A DNA stretch of 64,000 nt from Burkholderiaceae bacterium (GTDB taxonomy: Bacteria > Pseudomonadota > Gammaproteobacteria > Burkholderiales > Burkholderiaceae_F). The DNA lies in contig JAFAIM010000063.1 of assembly GCA_019236735.1 (NCBI GenBank), positions 1 through 64,000 on the forward strand, in the 5' to 3' direction. This document shows, in pieces, positions 7,723-16,590 of this stretch. The notes under the pieces are model-generated. The model ran no database searches. It was not told where the DNA came from and saw only the letters and a list, made by a program, of their open reading frames with translations. Each line of letters opens with the position of its first letter. The first letter of the stretch is position 1. Both the position numbers and the translations under genes were made by a program.

Positions 7723-9705
7723 ATGCCTTCCACCCTCGAAGTGACGCTTCTGCTGCTCGCCTCCTCGGTGGTCGCGGTCGGGGTGCTGCGCGCGCTGAAC
7801 CTGCCGGCCCTTCCGGGTTACCTGCTGGTCGGAATCGCGATTGGACCGCACGCGCTGGCGCTGGCTCCCGACAGCCCCGACACGTACGCGCTCGCCGAGT
7901 TCGGTGTCGTGTTCCTGATGTTCTCGATCGGCCTGGAATTCTCCCTGCCGCGGTTGCGCAGCCTGCGCGCGATCGTTTTGAAGGTCGGACTGCCACAGGT
8001 GGTGGTCACGCTTGCGGTCGTCGTCGCAATCGGCTGGGTGCTCGGAGCGCGGATCGGAGTCGGCTTGCCCGGTGCGTTCGCGCTTGGTGCAGCGCTGGCG
8101 ATGTCGTCGACCGCGATCGTTTTGAAGCTGCTGGCCGAGCGGCTCGAACTCGACACCGATCAGGGCCGCATCGTTGTCGGCGTGCTGCTGTTGCAGGACG
8201 TCGTGGTCGTACCGCTGCTGGTCATCCTGCCGGCACTGGCGGCGCAGCACGGCGATCCGATGATGCAACTCGCCTGGGCAGCCGCTCGCGCCGCGGTGCT
8301 GCTGGCGCTTTTGCTTGCCGGAGGCCAGTGGGTGCTGCGACGCTGGCTGACCGCGGTGGCGCGCCGGCGCTCGCGCGAACTATTCACGCTGAATCTGCTG
8401 CTGATCACGCTGGGGCTGGCTTGGCTGACTTCGCGCGCCGGGCTTTCGCCAGCGCTGGGCGCATTCGTCGCCGGCATGCTGATTTCGGAAACCGAGTTCC
8501 GCCACCAAGTCGAGGAGGACATCAAGCCGTTCCGCGACGTGCTGTTGGGGCTGTTCTTCGTCACGATCGGGATGCTGCTCGATGCTCGCCAGGTCGTTGC
8601 ACATTTCGGCTGGGTGCTGGCAGCGTTGACGGTGCCGGTCGGAGGCAAGTTCGCGCTGATCGCGCTGCTGGTGCGCCGGCAGGGCGAAACCGTCGGCACT
8701 GCGATCAAGGTCGCGATGCCGCTCGCCACCGCCGGCGAGTTCGCGTTTGTGATCTTGAATCAAGCTGGTCAGCTGAACCTGTTGCCGCCGACGCTGATGC
8801 AGATCGTGCTCTCGGCGATGGTCCTTTCGATGTTGGCCACGCCGCTTCTGGTGCAGTACAGCCACGCCATCGCGCTTCGCTGGTCCGGTGCGGAATGGAT
8901 GCAGCAGGCGCTGCAGCTGCATCGGATCGCGACCCGTTCGATCGCCAACCAGGATCACGTCGTGATCTGCGGCTTCGGGCGCAGCGGCCAGCACCTTGCG
9001 CAAATGCTGGAGGAGGAAGGCATCGGCTACGTCGCGCTCGACCTGGATCCCGACCGCGTGCGCGAGGCTGCAGCCGCCGGCGCCTCGGTCGTCTATGGGG
9101 ACGCGGCGCGCCGTGAAACGCTGGCGGCGGCCGGCGTATCGCGCGCCGCGGCGCTGGTGGTGAGCTACAACAACGTGCCATCGGCGCTGCGCGTGATCCA
9201 CTTCGCGCACGAGCTGAACCCGCGCCTGCCCATTATCGTGCGCACGCAAGACGATTCGGCGCTGGACAAGCTGTTGCAGGCCGGCGCCACCGAGGTCGTT
9301 CCCGAGGTGTTCGAGGGCAGCCTGATGCTTGGCTCGCACGCGCTGGTGCTGCTGGGAGTGCCGCTCGCGCACGTCGTGCAGCGCGTGCGTCATGCGCGCG
9401 ACACGCGCTACCGCCTGTTGCGCGGGTACTTCCGCGGCGCCGACGACGCCGAAGATGCGATCGACGATGAGCAGCACGTTCGGCTGCACTCGGTGCCGAT
9501 CGAGGCCGGCTCGGCTGCGGCGGGTAGGGCGCTCGGCGCCCTGGAGTTGGCGGCGATCGGAGCCGAGGTCAAGGCGGTGCGCCGGCGCGGGATCCGGGGC
9601 GACGACCCCAGCAGCTCGCTGGTGCTGGAGCCGGGGGACGTAGTCGTTCTGCACGGCACCGCTGAGGCGATCGAACTGGCGGAAGCGCGGCTGCTGGGGC
9701 AATAA
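7723..9705 (+). CDS. KefB-type monovalent cation:proton antiporter (CPA2 family)
   Basis: A 660-residue inner-membrane protein. About twelve membrane segments fill residues 1-385, with the family motifs LPGYLLVGIAIGPHAL and FGVVFLMFSIGLEFSLPRLR. A TrkA-N/KTN Rossmann domain starts near residue 408 with VVICGFGRSGQHLAQMLEEE, and a TrkA-C (RCK-C) domain fills the last 100 residues (SSSLVLEPGDVVVLHGTAEA). It probably exchanges K+ or Na+ for protons under control of nucleotide or glutathione binding to the KTN domain. The ATG at 7723 immediately precedes the first membrane helix; in-frame upstream codons give an unlikely polar extension. The ion specificity cannot be read from the sequence. Confidence 0.92.
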   Translation: MPSTLEVTLLLLASSVVAVGVLRALNLPALPGYLLVGIAIGPHALALAPDSPDTYALAEFGVVFLMFSIGLEFSLPRLRSLRAIVLKVGLPQVVVTLAVVVAIGWVLGARIGVGLPGAFALGAALAMSSTAIVLKLLAERLELDTDQGRIVVGVLLLQDVVVVPLLVILPALAAQHGDPMMQLAWAAARAAVLLALLLAGGQWVLRRWLTAVARRRSRELFTLNLLLITLGLAWLTSRAGLSPALGAFVAGMLISETEFRHQVEEDIKPFRDVLLGLFFVTIGMLLDARQVVAHFGWVLAALTVPVGGKFALIALLVRRQGETVGTAIKVAMPLATAGEFAFVILNQAGQLNLLPPTLMQIVLSAMVLSMLATPLLVQYSHAIALRWSGAEWMQQALQLHRIATRSIANQDHVVICGFGRSGQHLAQMLEEEGIGYVALDLDPDRVREAAAAGASVVYGDAARRETLAAAGVSRAAALVVSYNNVPSALRVIHFAHELNPRLPIIVRTQDDSALDKLLQAGATEVVPEVFEGSLMLGSHALVLLGVPLAHVVQRVRHARDTRYRLLRGYFRGADDAEDAIDDEQHVRLHSVPIEAGSAAAGRALGALELAAIGAEVKAVRRRGIRGDDPSSSLVLEPGDVVVLHGTAEAIELAEARLLGQ

Positions 9706-9734
9706 TCGAGCGTTGAGGATCCGGAGGTGGAGCC

Positions 9735-10481
9735 ATGCAAGAACCATCGTTGCCGGTCACGGCACCGGCGTTCCGCCAGGTAGATTCGGGCCACGGCTTC
9801 CAGTGGTGGAGCACATCCTGGCAGTGGCTGTTCCACCGGGGTGCGACGGCTGTGTGGATCGTGATGTGCCTGATCGCGATGGCCATTTTCTTCGTTCTGC
9901 ACGTGGTACCGCTGCTGGGGTCGATCGCCGCCCAGGTCGCGCTCTTCATGTTCGCCGGCGGGCTGATGCTTGCGGCGCGCAAGACCGATGAAGGAACGGC
10001 GCCCGCGATCGGGGATCTGTTCGCGGGTTTCGGCGAATCGCTCGGACCACTGGCGATCGGCGGCGCCCTGCTCGTGATCGCAGTGTTGCTGGTGGTGGCG
10101 GCAGCCTCCATTGCAGGCATCGGAGCCCTTGCCGGCGGCTTGCTCGGTGGCATGGCGGGAAACATCGCGGTGCTGGCGAGCCTGAGCGGCACCGCGCTAC
10201 TCGTGTTGCTGGCGGCGCTTCTGCTGCTGGTCCCGATCGGTATGGCATCCTGGCTCGCACCCGCGTTGATCGTGCTGCGCAAACAGCCGCCAATGGAAGC
10301 TTTGAAGGCCAGCCTATCGGCGTGCTGGGCCAACCTGGGGGCCCTGACTGTCTATGGACTGCTGTGGATCGCGTTCGCGATCGTCGCCAGCATTCCTTTG
10401 GGGCTGGGCTGGCTGGTGCTGTGGCCGCTGATGGTGCTGTCGACGTACGCGGCGTTCCAGGACCTGTTCGAAGGAAAGTAG
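9735..10481 (+). CDS. BPSS1780-family membrane protein
   Basis: A 248-residue integral membrane protein of unknown function. The N terminus has the family pattern GHGFQWWSTSWQWLFHRG, followed by about five or six hydrophobic segments (for example IVMCLIAMAIFFVLHVVPLL and ALLVLLAALLLLVPIG). The BPSS1780 family is known mainly from Burkholderiales. It starts 29 nt after the antiporter gene on the same strand, with GGAGGTGGAG ahead of the ATG, so the two may be cotranscribed. No enzymatic motif is visible. Confidence 0.8.
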   Translation: MQEPSLPVTAPAFRQVDSGHGFQWWSTSWQWLFHRGATAVWIVMCLIAMAIFFVLHVVPLLGSIAAQVALFMFAGGLMLAARKTDEGTAPAIGDLFAGFGESLGPLAIGGALLVIAVLLVVAAASIAGIGALAGGLLGGMAGNIAVLASLSGTALLVLLAALLLLVPIGMASWLAPALIVLRKQPPMEALKASLSACWANLGALTVYGLLWIAFAIVASIPLGLGWLVLWPLMVLSTYAAFQDLFEGK

Positions 10482-10499
10482 CCCCGAAGCCCCGGCTAC
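10478..10499. terminator. hairpin carrying both stop codons of convergent genes
   Basis: GTAGCC and GGCTAC form a 6-bp inverted repeat with a 10-nt loop. The stop codon of the BPSS1780 gene lies in the left arm and that of the acyl-CoA dehydrogenase, read from the other strand, lies in the right arm. It could act as a bidirectional transcript end, though no T-run follows on either strand. Confidence 0.35.
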
Positions 10500-12187
10500 G
10501 CGCGAGGCATCGCGCGCGAGATGATCCGGTCGAACTCGACATCGGCCGGCAGCGCGCCGAACTGGTGGTGCCCTTCACCGTCCAGCCGCGAGCGGCAGAA
10601 CGCGTCGGCGACCCATTGTGGCGCATCGCGCGCCAGCAGCGCGGCCTGCAGAATTGCGGCCATCCGGTCGACCAGCGCGCGCGCTCGGGACTCGATGTTG
10701 ACGCTGTGCCGCAACTGTGCTTGCAATTGCGCAACGGCGCGGTCGAGCGACGGGTGGGCGCCGCGCGAGCGCGTCACCTCGTCGAAATAGGCCTGCACCA
10801 CGTCCGGCGTCTTGCCCATCGCGCGCAGTGCGTCCAGGCACTGGATGTTGCCGCTGCCTTCCCAGATCGCATTCACCGGCGCTTCGCGGTACAGGCGCGG
10901 CATCGGCGAATCCTCCATCACGCCGCTGCCGCCGATGCATTCCATCGCCTCCGCCGCGTGTGGCGCGACACGCTTGCAGATCCAGTACTTGCCCACAGCA
11001 GTGCAAAGGCGAGCGAGCAGATCCTCGTGCTCCTCCAAGCGCCGGTCAAGCGCACCCGCGATGCGCATCGTCAGAGCCAGTGCCGCCTCCGATTCGAGCG
11101 CCAGGTCCGCCAGGACATTCTTCATTAGCGGCTGCTCGATCAGCAGGCGCCCGAACGCTCGGCGCTGCGAGCAGTGGTGCAGCGCCTGCGAGACCGCCAT
11201 TCTCATGCCGGCGCTGGAGCCGATCATGCAGTCGAAGCGCGTCATCGCCACCATCTCGATGATCGTTCGCACCCCGCGGCCCTCCTCGCCGACCATCCAG
11301 GCGAGGGCGCCGCGCAGCTCGCTTTCGGCCGATGCGTTCGAGACGTTGCCCATCTTGCGCTTCAGCCGCTGCAACTGCATCTGGTTCTTGGTGCCGTCGG
11401 GCCGCCAGCGGGGCAACAGGAAGCAGCTCAGTCCGCCGGCCGCCTGCGCCAGCACCAGGAACAGGTCGCACATCGGGGCCGACACAAAAAACTTGTGGCC
11501 CACCAGTTCGTACGGCTGCCCGGAACCGGGACTCGCCATCGGATAGGCGCGCGTTGTGTTGGCGCGCACGTCCGAGCCTCCCTGCTTTTCTGTCATCGCC
11601 ATGCCCACCGTCACGCCGGACTTCTCGTGCGCAGGCCGATTGACCGGGTCGTACACGCGTGCGGTGATTCGCGGCTCCCACGCAGCGGCCAGATCCGGTT
11701 GCAGCCGGAGGCTTGGGACCGCCGCGAAGGTCATCGTGATCGGGCATCCGTGGCCGGCCTCGACCTGCGCATGCAGGTAGTAGCGCGCGGCGCGGGCGGC
11801 GTGGGCGCCGGCTCCCGGCGCGGTCCATGGCGAGGAGTGCAATCCCTCGGCGATTGCCGTTTGCATCAACGCGTGGTAGGCGGGATGGAAACGGACCAGG
11901 TCGATGCGGTGGCCGAACCGGTCGTGGGGATCGAATTCGGGCGGGTAGCGGTTGGCCAGCAGCCCGAGCTCCAGGTACTCGGGCGCGCCGACACGTGCGC
12001 CGAATTCGAGCAGGCCCGCTTCGGACGCTGCCGCACCCTCGCGCGCCACCGCTTCGCGCAGCGCTCGGTCGCACTCGTACAGGTTGATTCCCGCCAGCTC
12101 GGTCGGCTGGTTGACAACCTCGTGGGTGGCGGCGAGAAATGGGTCCTGCGCCGCGCTGTTCGCCCCGGGCGGTGTCGTCAGTTCCAT
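10496..12187 (-). CDS. AidB-like acyl-CoA dehydrogenase
   Basis: A 563-residue flavoprotein of the acyl-CoA dehydrogenase superfamily, AidB branch. Diagnostic segments are VGMAMTEKQGGSDVRANTTR (flavin site), ARLCTAVGKYWICKRVAPHA, and the C-terminal YREAPVNAIWEGSGNIQCLD that is typical of AidB. E. coli AidB is part of the alkylation-damage response and binds DNA through a C-terminal basic region; whether this copy does so is inferred. It lies 73 nt downstream of uvrA on the same strand, which fits a repair context. The ATG at 12187 gives the family length. Confidence 0.88.
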   Translation of the reverse strand: MELTTPPGANSAAQDPFLAATHEVVNQPTELAGINLYECDRALREAVAREGAAASEAGLLEFGARVGAPEYLELGLLANRYPPEFDPHDRFGHRIDLVRFHPAYHALMQTAIAEGLHSSPWTAPGAGAHAARAARYYLHAQVEAGHGCPITMTFAAVPSLRLQPDLAAAWEPRITARVYDPVNRPAHEKSGVTVGMAMTEKQGGSDVRANTTRAYPMASPGSGQPYELVGHKFFVSAPMCDLFLVLAQAAGGLSCFLLPRWRPDGTKNQMQLQRLKRKMGNVSNASAESELRGALAWMVGEEGRGVRTIIEMVAMTRFDCMIGSSAGMRMAVSQALHHCSQRRAFGRLLIEQPLMKNVLADLALESEAALALTMRIAGALDRRLEEHEDLLARLCTAVGKYWICKRVAPHAAEAMECIGGSGVMEDSPMPRLYREAPVNAIWEGSGNIQCLDALRAMGKTPDVVQAYFDEVTRSRGAHPSLDRAVAQLQAQLRHSVNIESRARALVDRMAAILQAALLARDAPQWVADAFCRSRLDGEGHHQFGALPADVEFDRIISRAMPRA

Positions 12188-12260
12188 GGCCGGATCATTG
12201 TGCTCCTGTCGGGTCAGCACGACCAGCTTGGCGGAACTCGGTGACCTCCCGTGGGTCCGC

Positions 12261-15128
12261 TCACGCCGCTTTGACGACTTCCTCGCGCGGCGCCAGCACG
12301 CGGCGCAGGCAACGGCCCGTGTGACTCGCCGGCTCGTCGGCGATCTGCTCGGGCGTGCCGGCGGCGACGATGCGCCCGCCGTCCTGTCCGCCATCGGGAC
12401 CGAGGTCGACCACCCAGTCTGCTGTCTTGATGACTTCCAGATTGTGCTCGATCACGACCACCGTATTGCCGGCGTCGCGCAGCCGGTGCAGCACCTTCAG
12501 CAGCAGTGCCACATCATGGAAATGCAGCCCCGTGGTCGGTTCATCCAGCACGTATAGCGTACGGCCGGTGTCGCGCTTGGACAGCTCCAGCGCAAGCTTG
12601 ATGCGCTGGGCTTCTCCGCCGGACAAGGTCGTCGCACTTTGCCCCAGCCGCACGTAGCCCAGTCCGACCTCAGCCAACGTCTGCAGGCGCCGATGCAGCG
12701 CCGGTACCGGCTGGAACATCTCCAGCGCCTGCTCGACCGTCAGGTCCAGCACTTCCGCGATGTTCAAGCCCCGGTAGCGCACCTCCAGGGTCTCGCGGTT
12801 GTAGCGCCGGCCGTGACAGACGTCGCACGGCACGTACACGTCGGGCAGGAAGTGCATCTCGACACGGATCAGGCCGTCGCCCTCGCACGCCTCGCAGCGG
12901 CCGCCCTTCACGTTGAACGAAAAGCGCCCCGCCTCGTAACCGCGCTCGCGTGCCACCGGCGTTCCCGCGAAAAGCTCCCGGATCGGCGCGAACAGGCCGG
13001 TATACGTGGCGGGGTTGCTGCGCGGCGTACGTCCGATCGGCGCCTGGTCGACCGACACCAATTTGTCGAAGTGTTCCAGTCCGGCCACCGAGTCGAACGG
13101 CGCCGGTTGCGCGGTAGAACCGTACAGATGGCGAGCGACAGCCGCTGCGAGCGTGTCGTTGACGAGCGTCGATTTGCCCGACCCCGACACACCCGTCACG
13201 CAGGTGAGCAGCCCCACTGGCACGCGCAGATTCACGTGCTGCAGGTTGTTGCCACGGGCGCCCGATAACTCCAGCCAGAGCAGGCTCGGCGCCTCCCGCG
13301 CCGGCGGCACCGCGATTCGCATCCGACCCGACAGGTACGCTCCGGTGAGCGAGGCGGCCTGACGGGCGATCTGCTCCGGAATGCCCTGCGCCACGACCTG
13401 GCCGCCGTGTTCGCCCGCGCCCGGCCCCATGTCCACCACGTGGTCGGCTGCGCGAATCGTCTCCTCGTCGTGCTCGACCACGATCAGCGTATTGCCAAGG
13501 TCGCGCAGCCGTTTCAGCGTCTCGATCAGCCGCTGGTTGTCGCGCGGATGCAGGCCGATCGAAGGCTCATCCAGTACGTACAGCACACCGGTCAGCCCGG
13601 AGCCGATCTGCGAAGCGAGCCGGATGCGCTGCGCTTCGCCTCCGGACAACGTGTCGGCGGCGCGCTCCAGCGCAAGGTAGCTCAGGCCGACATCGTTCAG
13701 GAAGCGCAAGCGCGCGACGATCTCGTCGACGATACGACGGCCGACCTCGCGGCGCGCTCCCTCGAGCTGCAGCCCCTCCAAGTAGTGCTGGGCCTGCGCC
13801 AGGTTCTGCCGCTCGATCTGGAAGATCGCACGCCGCTCAGAGCCTTCGCCGATGAAGACGTGCCGCGCCTCGCGCCGCAGCCGCGTGCCCTCGCACGACG
13901 GACACGGCCGCACGCTGCGCAGCTTGGCGAGCTCCTCGCGCACCGCCGGCGAATCGGTCTCACGCCAGCGTCGCTCCAGATGCGGAATCACGCCCTCGAA
14001 CGGCTGCGGGCGAGGTGACCGCCGGCCACGCTCGCTCGCGCGTTCACTCGTCATGGCGGGCGGAATCGGCTCGCCACCGCTTCCGTGCAGCACCTCCGAG
14101 CGGAACTTGCGATCCAGTTTTTCCCATGGAACGTCGATGTCGACGTTGCGGTGACGCGCGAGCGCCTCCAGGATCCCGAACGCTTGGCGGTTGCGCGAAT
14201 CCCAGCCGTGCAGGGCACCGGCCGCGAGGGTCAGTTCAGGGTGCGCGACGACGCGCGATTCGTCGAAATACTCGTTGATTCCGAGGCCGTCGCAGGCCGG
14301 GCAGGCACCCAGCGGGTTGTTGAAAGAGAACAAGCGCGGCTCCAACTCCGGTGCCGCGTATCCGCACTCCGGGCAAGCGAAGCGACTCGAAAACTGAGTC
14401 TCCTCGCCGTTGTCCACGTCGAGCAGCAGTGCTCGCCCGTCGGCGAGCTTCAGGGCCGTCTCGAACGACTCGGCCAGGCGCGTGCGCGCGTCCGGACGCA
14501 CGCGCAGGCGGTCGATCACGACGTCGATCGAGTGGTGCCCGCCTCGTGCGAGCAAGGGGACCTCGTCAGCCTCGACGATGGCGCCGTCGATGCGGAAGCG
14601 CACAAATCCGCGCGCGCGCAGATCGTCCAGCAACTCGGCGAATTCGCCTTTGCGTTCCCGTACCAGCGGCGCCAGAACGATCACGCGCGCATCGTGCGGC
14701 CGCGCCAGCGTCCAATCGACCATCTGCGACACGCTGTGCGCTCCCAGCGCCCGCTCGGGGTGGTCCGGGCAATGCGGCCTGCCGGCGCGCGCGAACAGCA
14801 AGCGCAAGTAGTCGTGGACCTCGGTCACGGTGCCGACGGTCGATCGTGGATTGTGGCCGCCGGACTTCTGGTCGATCGCGATCGCCGGCGACAGCCCCTC
14901 GATCTGGTCGACGTCGGGCCGCTGCATCAACTGCAGGAACTGGCGCGCGTAGGCCGACAGCGATTCCACGTAGCGGCGCTGCCCTTCGGCGTACAGCGTG
15001 TCGAACGCGAGCGAGCTCTTGCCGGAGCCCGACAGGCCCGTGAACACCACCAGCCGATTGCGCGGCAGATCCAGATCGATGTTCTTCAGATTGTGAGTGC
15101 GTGCGCCGCGTACCTGGATGCGGTCCAT
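12261..15128 (-). CDS. uvrA: excinuclease ABC subunit UvrA
   Basis: A 955-residue DNA damage sensor of nucleotide excision repair; with UvrB it scans DNA and then loads UvrB at the lesion. Two ABC ATPase modules are present: Walker [17 protein letters not shown] at the N terminus and [15 protein letters not shown] near residue 645, each with a LSGGEAQRI signature. Cysteine pairs of the zinc modules are visible as CPECGY, CPACDG and CPSCEG in the first half and CEACEGDG plus CDVCHGRRY in the second. The ATG at 15128 ([14 protein letters not shown]) is the canonical start. No LexA-box-like sequence was recognised upstream. Confidence 0.97.
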   Translation of the reverse strand: MDRIQVRGARTHNLKNIDLDLPRNRLVVFTGLSGSGKSSLAFDTLYAEGQRRYVESLSAYARQFLQLMQRPDVDQIEGLSPAIAIDQKSGGHNPRSTVGTVTEVHDYLRLLFARAGRPHCPDHPERALGAHSVSQMVDWTLARPHDARVIVLAPLVRERKGEFAELLDDLRARGFVRFRIDGAIVEADEVPLLARGGHHSIDVVIDRLRVRPDARTRLAESFETALKLADGRALLLDVDNGEETQFSSRFACPECGYAAPELEPRLFSFNNPLGACPACDGLGINEYFDESRVVAHPELTLAAGALHGWDSRNRQAFGILEALARHRNVDIDVPWEKLDRKFRSEVLHGSGGEPIPPAMTSERASERGRRSPRPQPFEGVIPHLERRWRETDSPAVREELAKLRSVRPCPSCEGTRLRREARHVFIGEGSERRAIFQIERQNLAQAQHYLEGLQLEGARREVGRRIVDEIVARLRFLNDVGLSYLALERAADTLSGGEAQRIRLASQIGSGLTGVLYVLDEPSIGLHPRDNQRLIETLKRLRDLGNTLIVVEHDEETIRAADHVVDMGPGAGEHGGQVVAQGIPEQIARQAASLTGAYLSGRMRIAVPPAREAPSLLWLELSGARGNNLQHVNLRVPVGLLTCVTGVSGSGKSTLVNDTLAAAVARHLYGSTAQPAPFDSVAGLEHFDKLVSVDQAPIGRTPRSNPATYTGLFAPIRELFAGTPVARERGYEAGRFSFNVKGGRCEACEGDGLIRVEMHFLPDVYVPCDVCHGRRYNRETLEVRYRGLNIAEVLDLTVEQALEMFQPVPALHRRLQTLAEVGLGYVRLGQSATTLSGGEAQRIKLALELSKRDTGRTLYVLDEPTTGLHFHDVALLLKVLHRLRDAGNTVVVIEHNLEVIKTADWVVDLGPDGGQDGGRIVAAGTPEQIADEPASHTGRCLRRVLAPREEVVKAA

Positions 15129-15823
15129 GGAGGGGGCGGAGTGAGGCGAACCGATCAGTGTAGCGCCGCGCGCGCCGTCGCGTGCGGTCGTAGGACTACC
15201 TCGACATCCGTTGGTGACCGTCGGCTGGCCGGGCCGTTCGTCTCCGTAGCCGTCGGCCGGCCGGGCCTACCGCCGGGTCTCCTCCCTGCGCGGGCCGGCG
15301 ACATCTTGTCGTCGCTGTGCACGGCTACCGCGCGGCGGAAACACCGCAGCAGTTCAGAGCGACTCAGCCGTCTTCTGTCCTGTACCGCCGCGCTACTTCC
15401 AGGGGTCGCCGGCCTGCTCGCTCAGAGACACCGACGGTCTCCCGTCCGGCCGACGGAAAACGATCATCGCAACGCACAGGTTCCAGCGCAGTGCTCTAAG
15501 GTCATCGTGGCTCGACACGGAGCTGCGCTGACCTACAACACCGCGCTGGAACGAGGACACGGTGATGATCGTTTTCCGTTGGACTGGCGGGAGAGCGTTG
15601 GCCCTGGATGCGAGCAGGCGAGCGGCCGTTGGTACAGCGCGGCGGTAAAGGCTCGTTGTCGGCCGAGCTGCTCTGAACGGCTGCGATGCTTCCGCCGCGC
15701 GGTGCCGAGCGCAGCCATGTTCGGATGCCGATCGCCCGCGCAGCAGACAGGGCCGACGCTAGGCCCGACAGTCCAACGGCTACGGATCCGCCGGTCGACG
15801 GCTACGGACAACTTCCGGCCGGC
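15129..15823. other. 695-nt region without a credible protein gene, upstream of uvrA
   Basis: No open frame here has family-like composition, a ribosome-binding site or a neighbour relation that would support a gene. Two short frames (15317-15499 plus and 15533-15811 minus) both end in SSAVL only because they lie in the two arms of the palindrome described separately. The uvrA promoter must lie in or before this region; no clear -35/-10 pair was recognised. Confidence 0.6.
15243..15786. repeat. large imperfect palindrome: two diverged repeat copies head to head
   Basis: The left half (15243 to about 15504) matches the reverse complement of the right half (about 15529 to 15786) along its length with almost no gaps. 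Anchors pair at constant symmetry: tccgtagccgt at 15243-15253 with 15776-15786, ccgcgcggcggaa at 15328-15340 with 15690-15702, acggaaaacgatcatc at 15453-15468 with 15564-15579, and aggtca at 15499-15504 with 15529-15534. All centre near 15515-15517. The stretches between anchors are diverged. The left flank also holds a short direct repeat of cgtcggc(t/c)ggccgggcc at 15219-15235 and 15251-15267. Confidence 0.8.
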
Positions 15824-16567
15824 TCAGTCGGTCAAGGGACCCGTGTCGGCGTCGTGTCCGGGCGCCTGCGAGCGCTCTTGGGCGGGACGGTCGGAGCGTC
15901 GCGGCCCTCGCGACAGTTCCACGCCCAGCTGCTTCAGTTTGCGGTACAGGTGCGTGCGCTCCAGGCCCGCCCGGTCGGCCACCCGTGTCATGCTGAAGTT
16001 CTCGCGCGCGAGGTGGTATTCGAAATAGACGCGCTCGAACTGGTCGCGTGCCTCGCGAAGCGGCTGGTCCAGACTTACCGGAACTCCGCCGGCGGCGGCT
16101 GCGCCGACGCTTTCCTGGGGTCGGACCTGTGCGGAGTCGCGCGCGTCGTTGATGACCGGCGTGGCAACGGCCTGGCGCAACGCCTGTGCGTTGCGGGCCT
16201 GGCGCGAGTGCTCCAACCCGCTGCGCACCGACGACAGCAGGCGGGACATCGCGATCGGTTTCTCAAGGAAATCGAGCGCGCCGAAGCGCGCTGCTTCGCT
16301 CGCCGTGTCGATCGTCGCGTGGCCCGACATCATGATTACTGGCATCGTCAGCTGGCCATTGGCCGCCCATTCCTTCAACAGGGTGACCCCGTCGGTGTCG
16401 GGCATCCAGATGTCCAACAGCACCAGGTCGGGCGGTTCGGTGTGGCGCATTGCGCGTGCCGAGGCCGCGCTGTCGGCCGTCAGCACGACGTGCCCCTCGT
16501 CCGAAAGGATCTCGGAGAGCAGTTCCCGGATACCGATTTCGTCGTCGACGACCAGGATATTGGCCAT
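15824..16567 (-). CDS. NtrX-like response regulator without an AAA+ domain
   Basis: A 247-residue regulator. An N-terminal receiver domain (residues 1-120) has the acidic pocket VVDDEIG, the phosphoacceptor in LVLLDIWMPDTDG, and the conserved lysine in LEKPIAM. A linker follows, then a Fis-type helix-turn-helix near residues 180-225 (FSMTRVADRAGLERTHLYRK). The central AAA+ sigma-54 activator domain of classical NtrX is missing, so it cannot remodel sigma-54 polymerase itself. It lies 23 nt downstream of the NtrY-like kinase, its likely cognate sensor. The C-terminal 25 residues are polar and probably disordered. Confidence 0.88.
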   Translation of the reverse strand: MANILVVDDEIGIRELLSEILSDEGHVVLTADSAASARAMRHTEPPDLVLLDIWMPDTDGVTLLKEWAANGQLTMPVIMMSGHATIDTASEAARFGALDFLEKPIAMSRLLSSVRSGLEHSRQARNAQALRQAVATPVINDARDSAQVRPQESVGAAAAGGVPVSLDQPLREARDQFERVYFEYHLARENFSMTRVADRAGLERTHLYRKLKQLGVELSRGPRRSDRPAQERSQAPGHDADTGPLTD

Positions 16568-16590
16568 GGGTGAGGCAATCGTCCGCGCGA

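Noticed and set aside
15129-15242. LexA (SOS) box for uvrA
   Set aside because: No CTGT-N8-ACAG-like sequence was found ahead of uvrA; SOS control cannot be claimed.
15317-15499. Two short frames in the palindrome (15317-15499 plus, 15533-15811 minus) with similar C-terminal residues
   Set aside because: The similarity follows from the inverted repeat. The frames go out of register in the middle, and neither has a ribosome-binding site or protein-like composition.
14085-16028. Plus-strand open frame of 647 residues across the uvrA start and the palindrome
   Set aside because: It is antisense to uvrA and the receiver-Fis gene and has shadow-frame composition (His, Gln, Arg-rich). Long antisense frames are expected in high-GC DNA.
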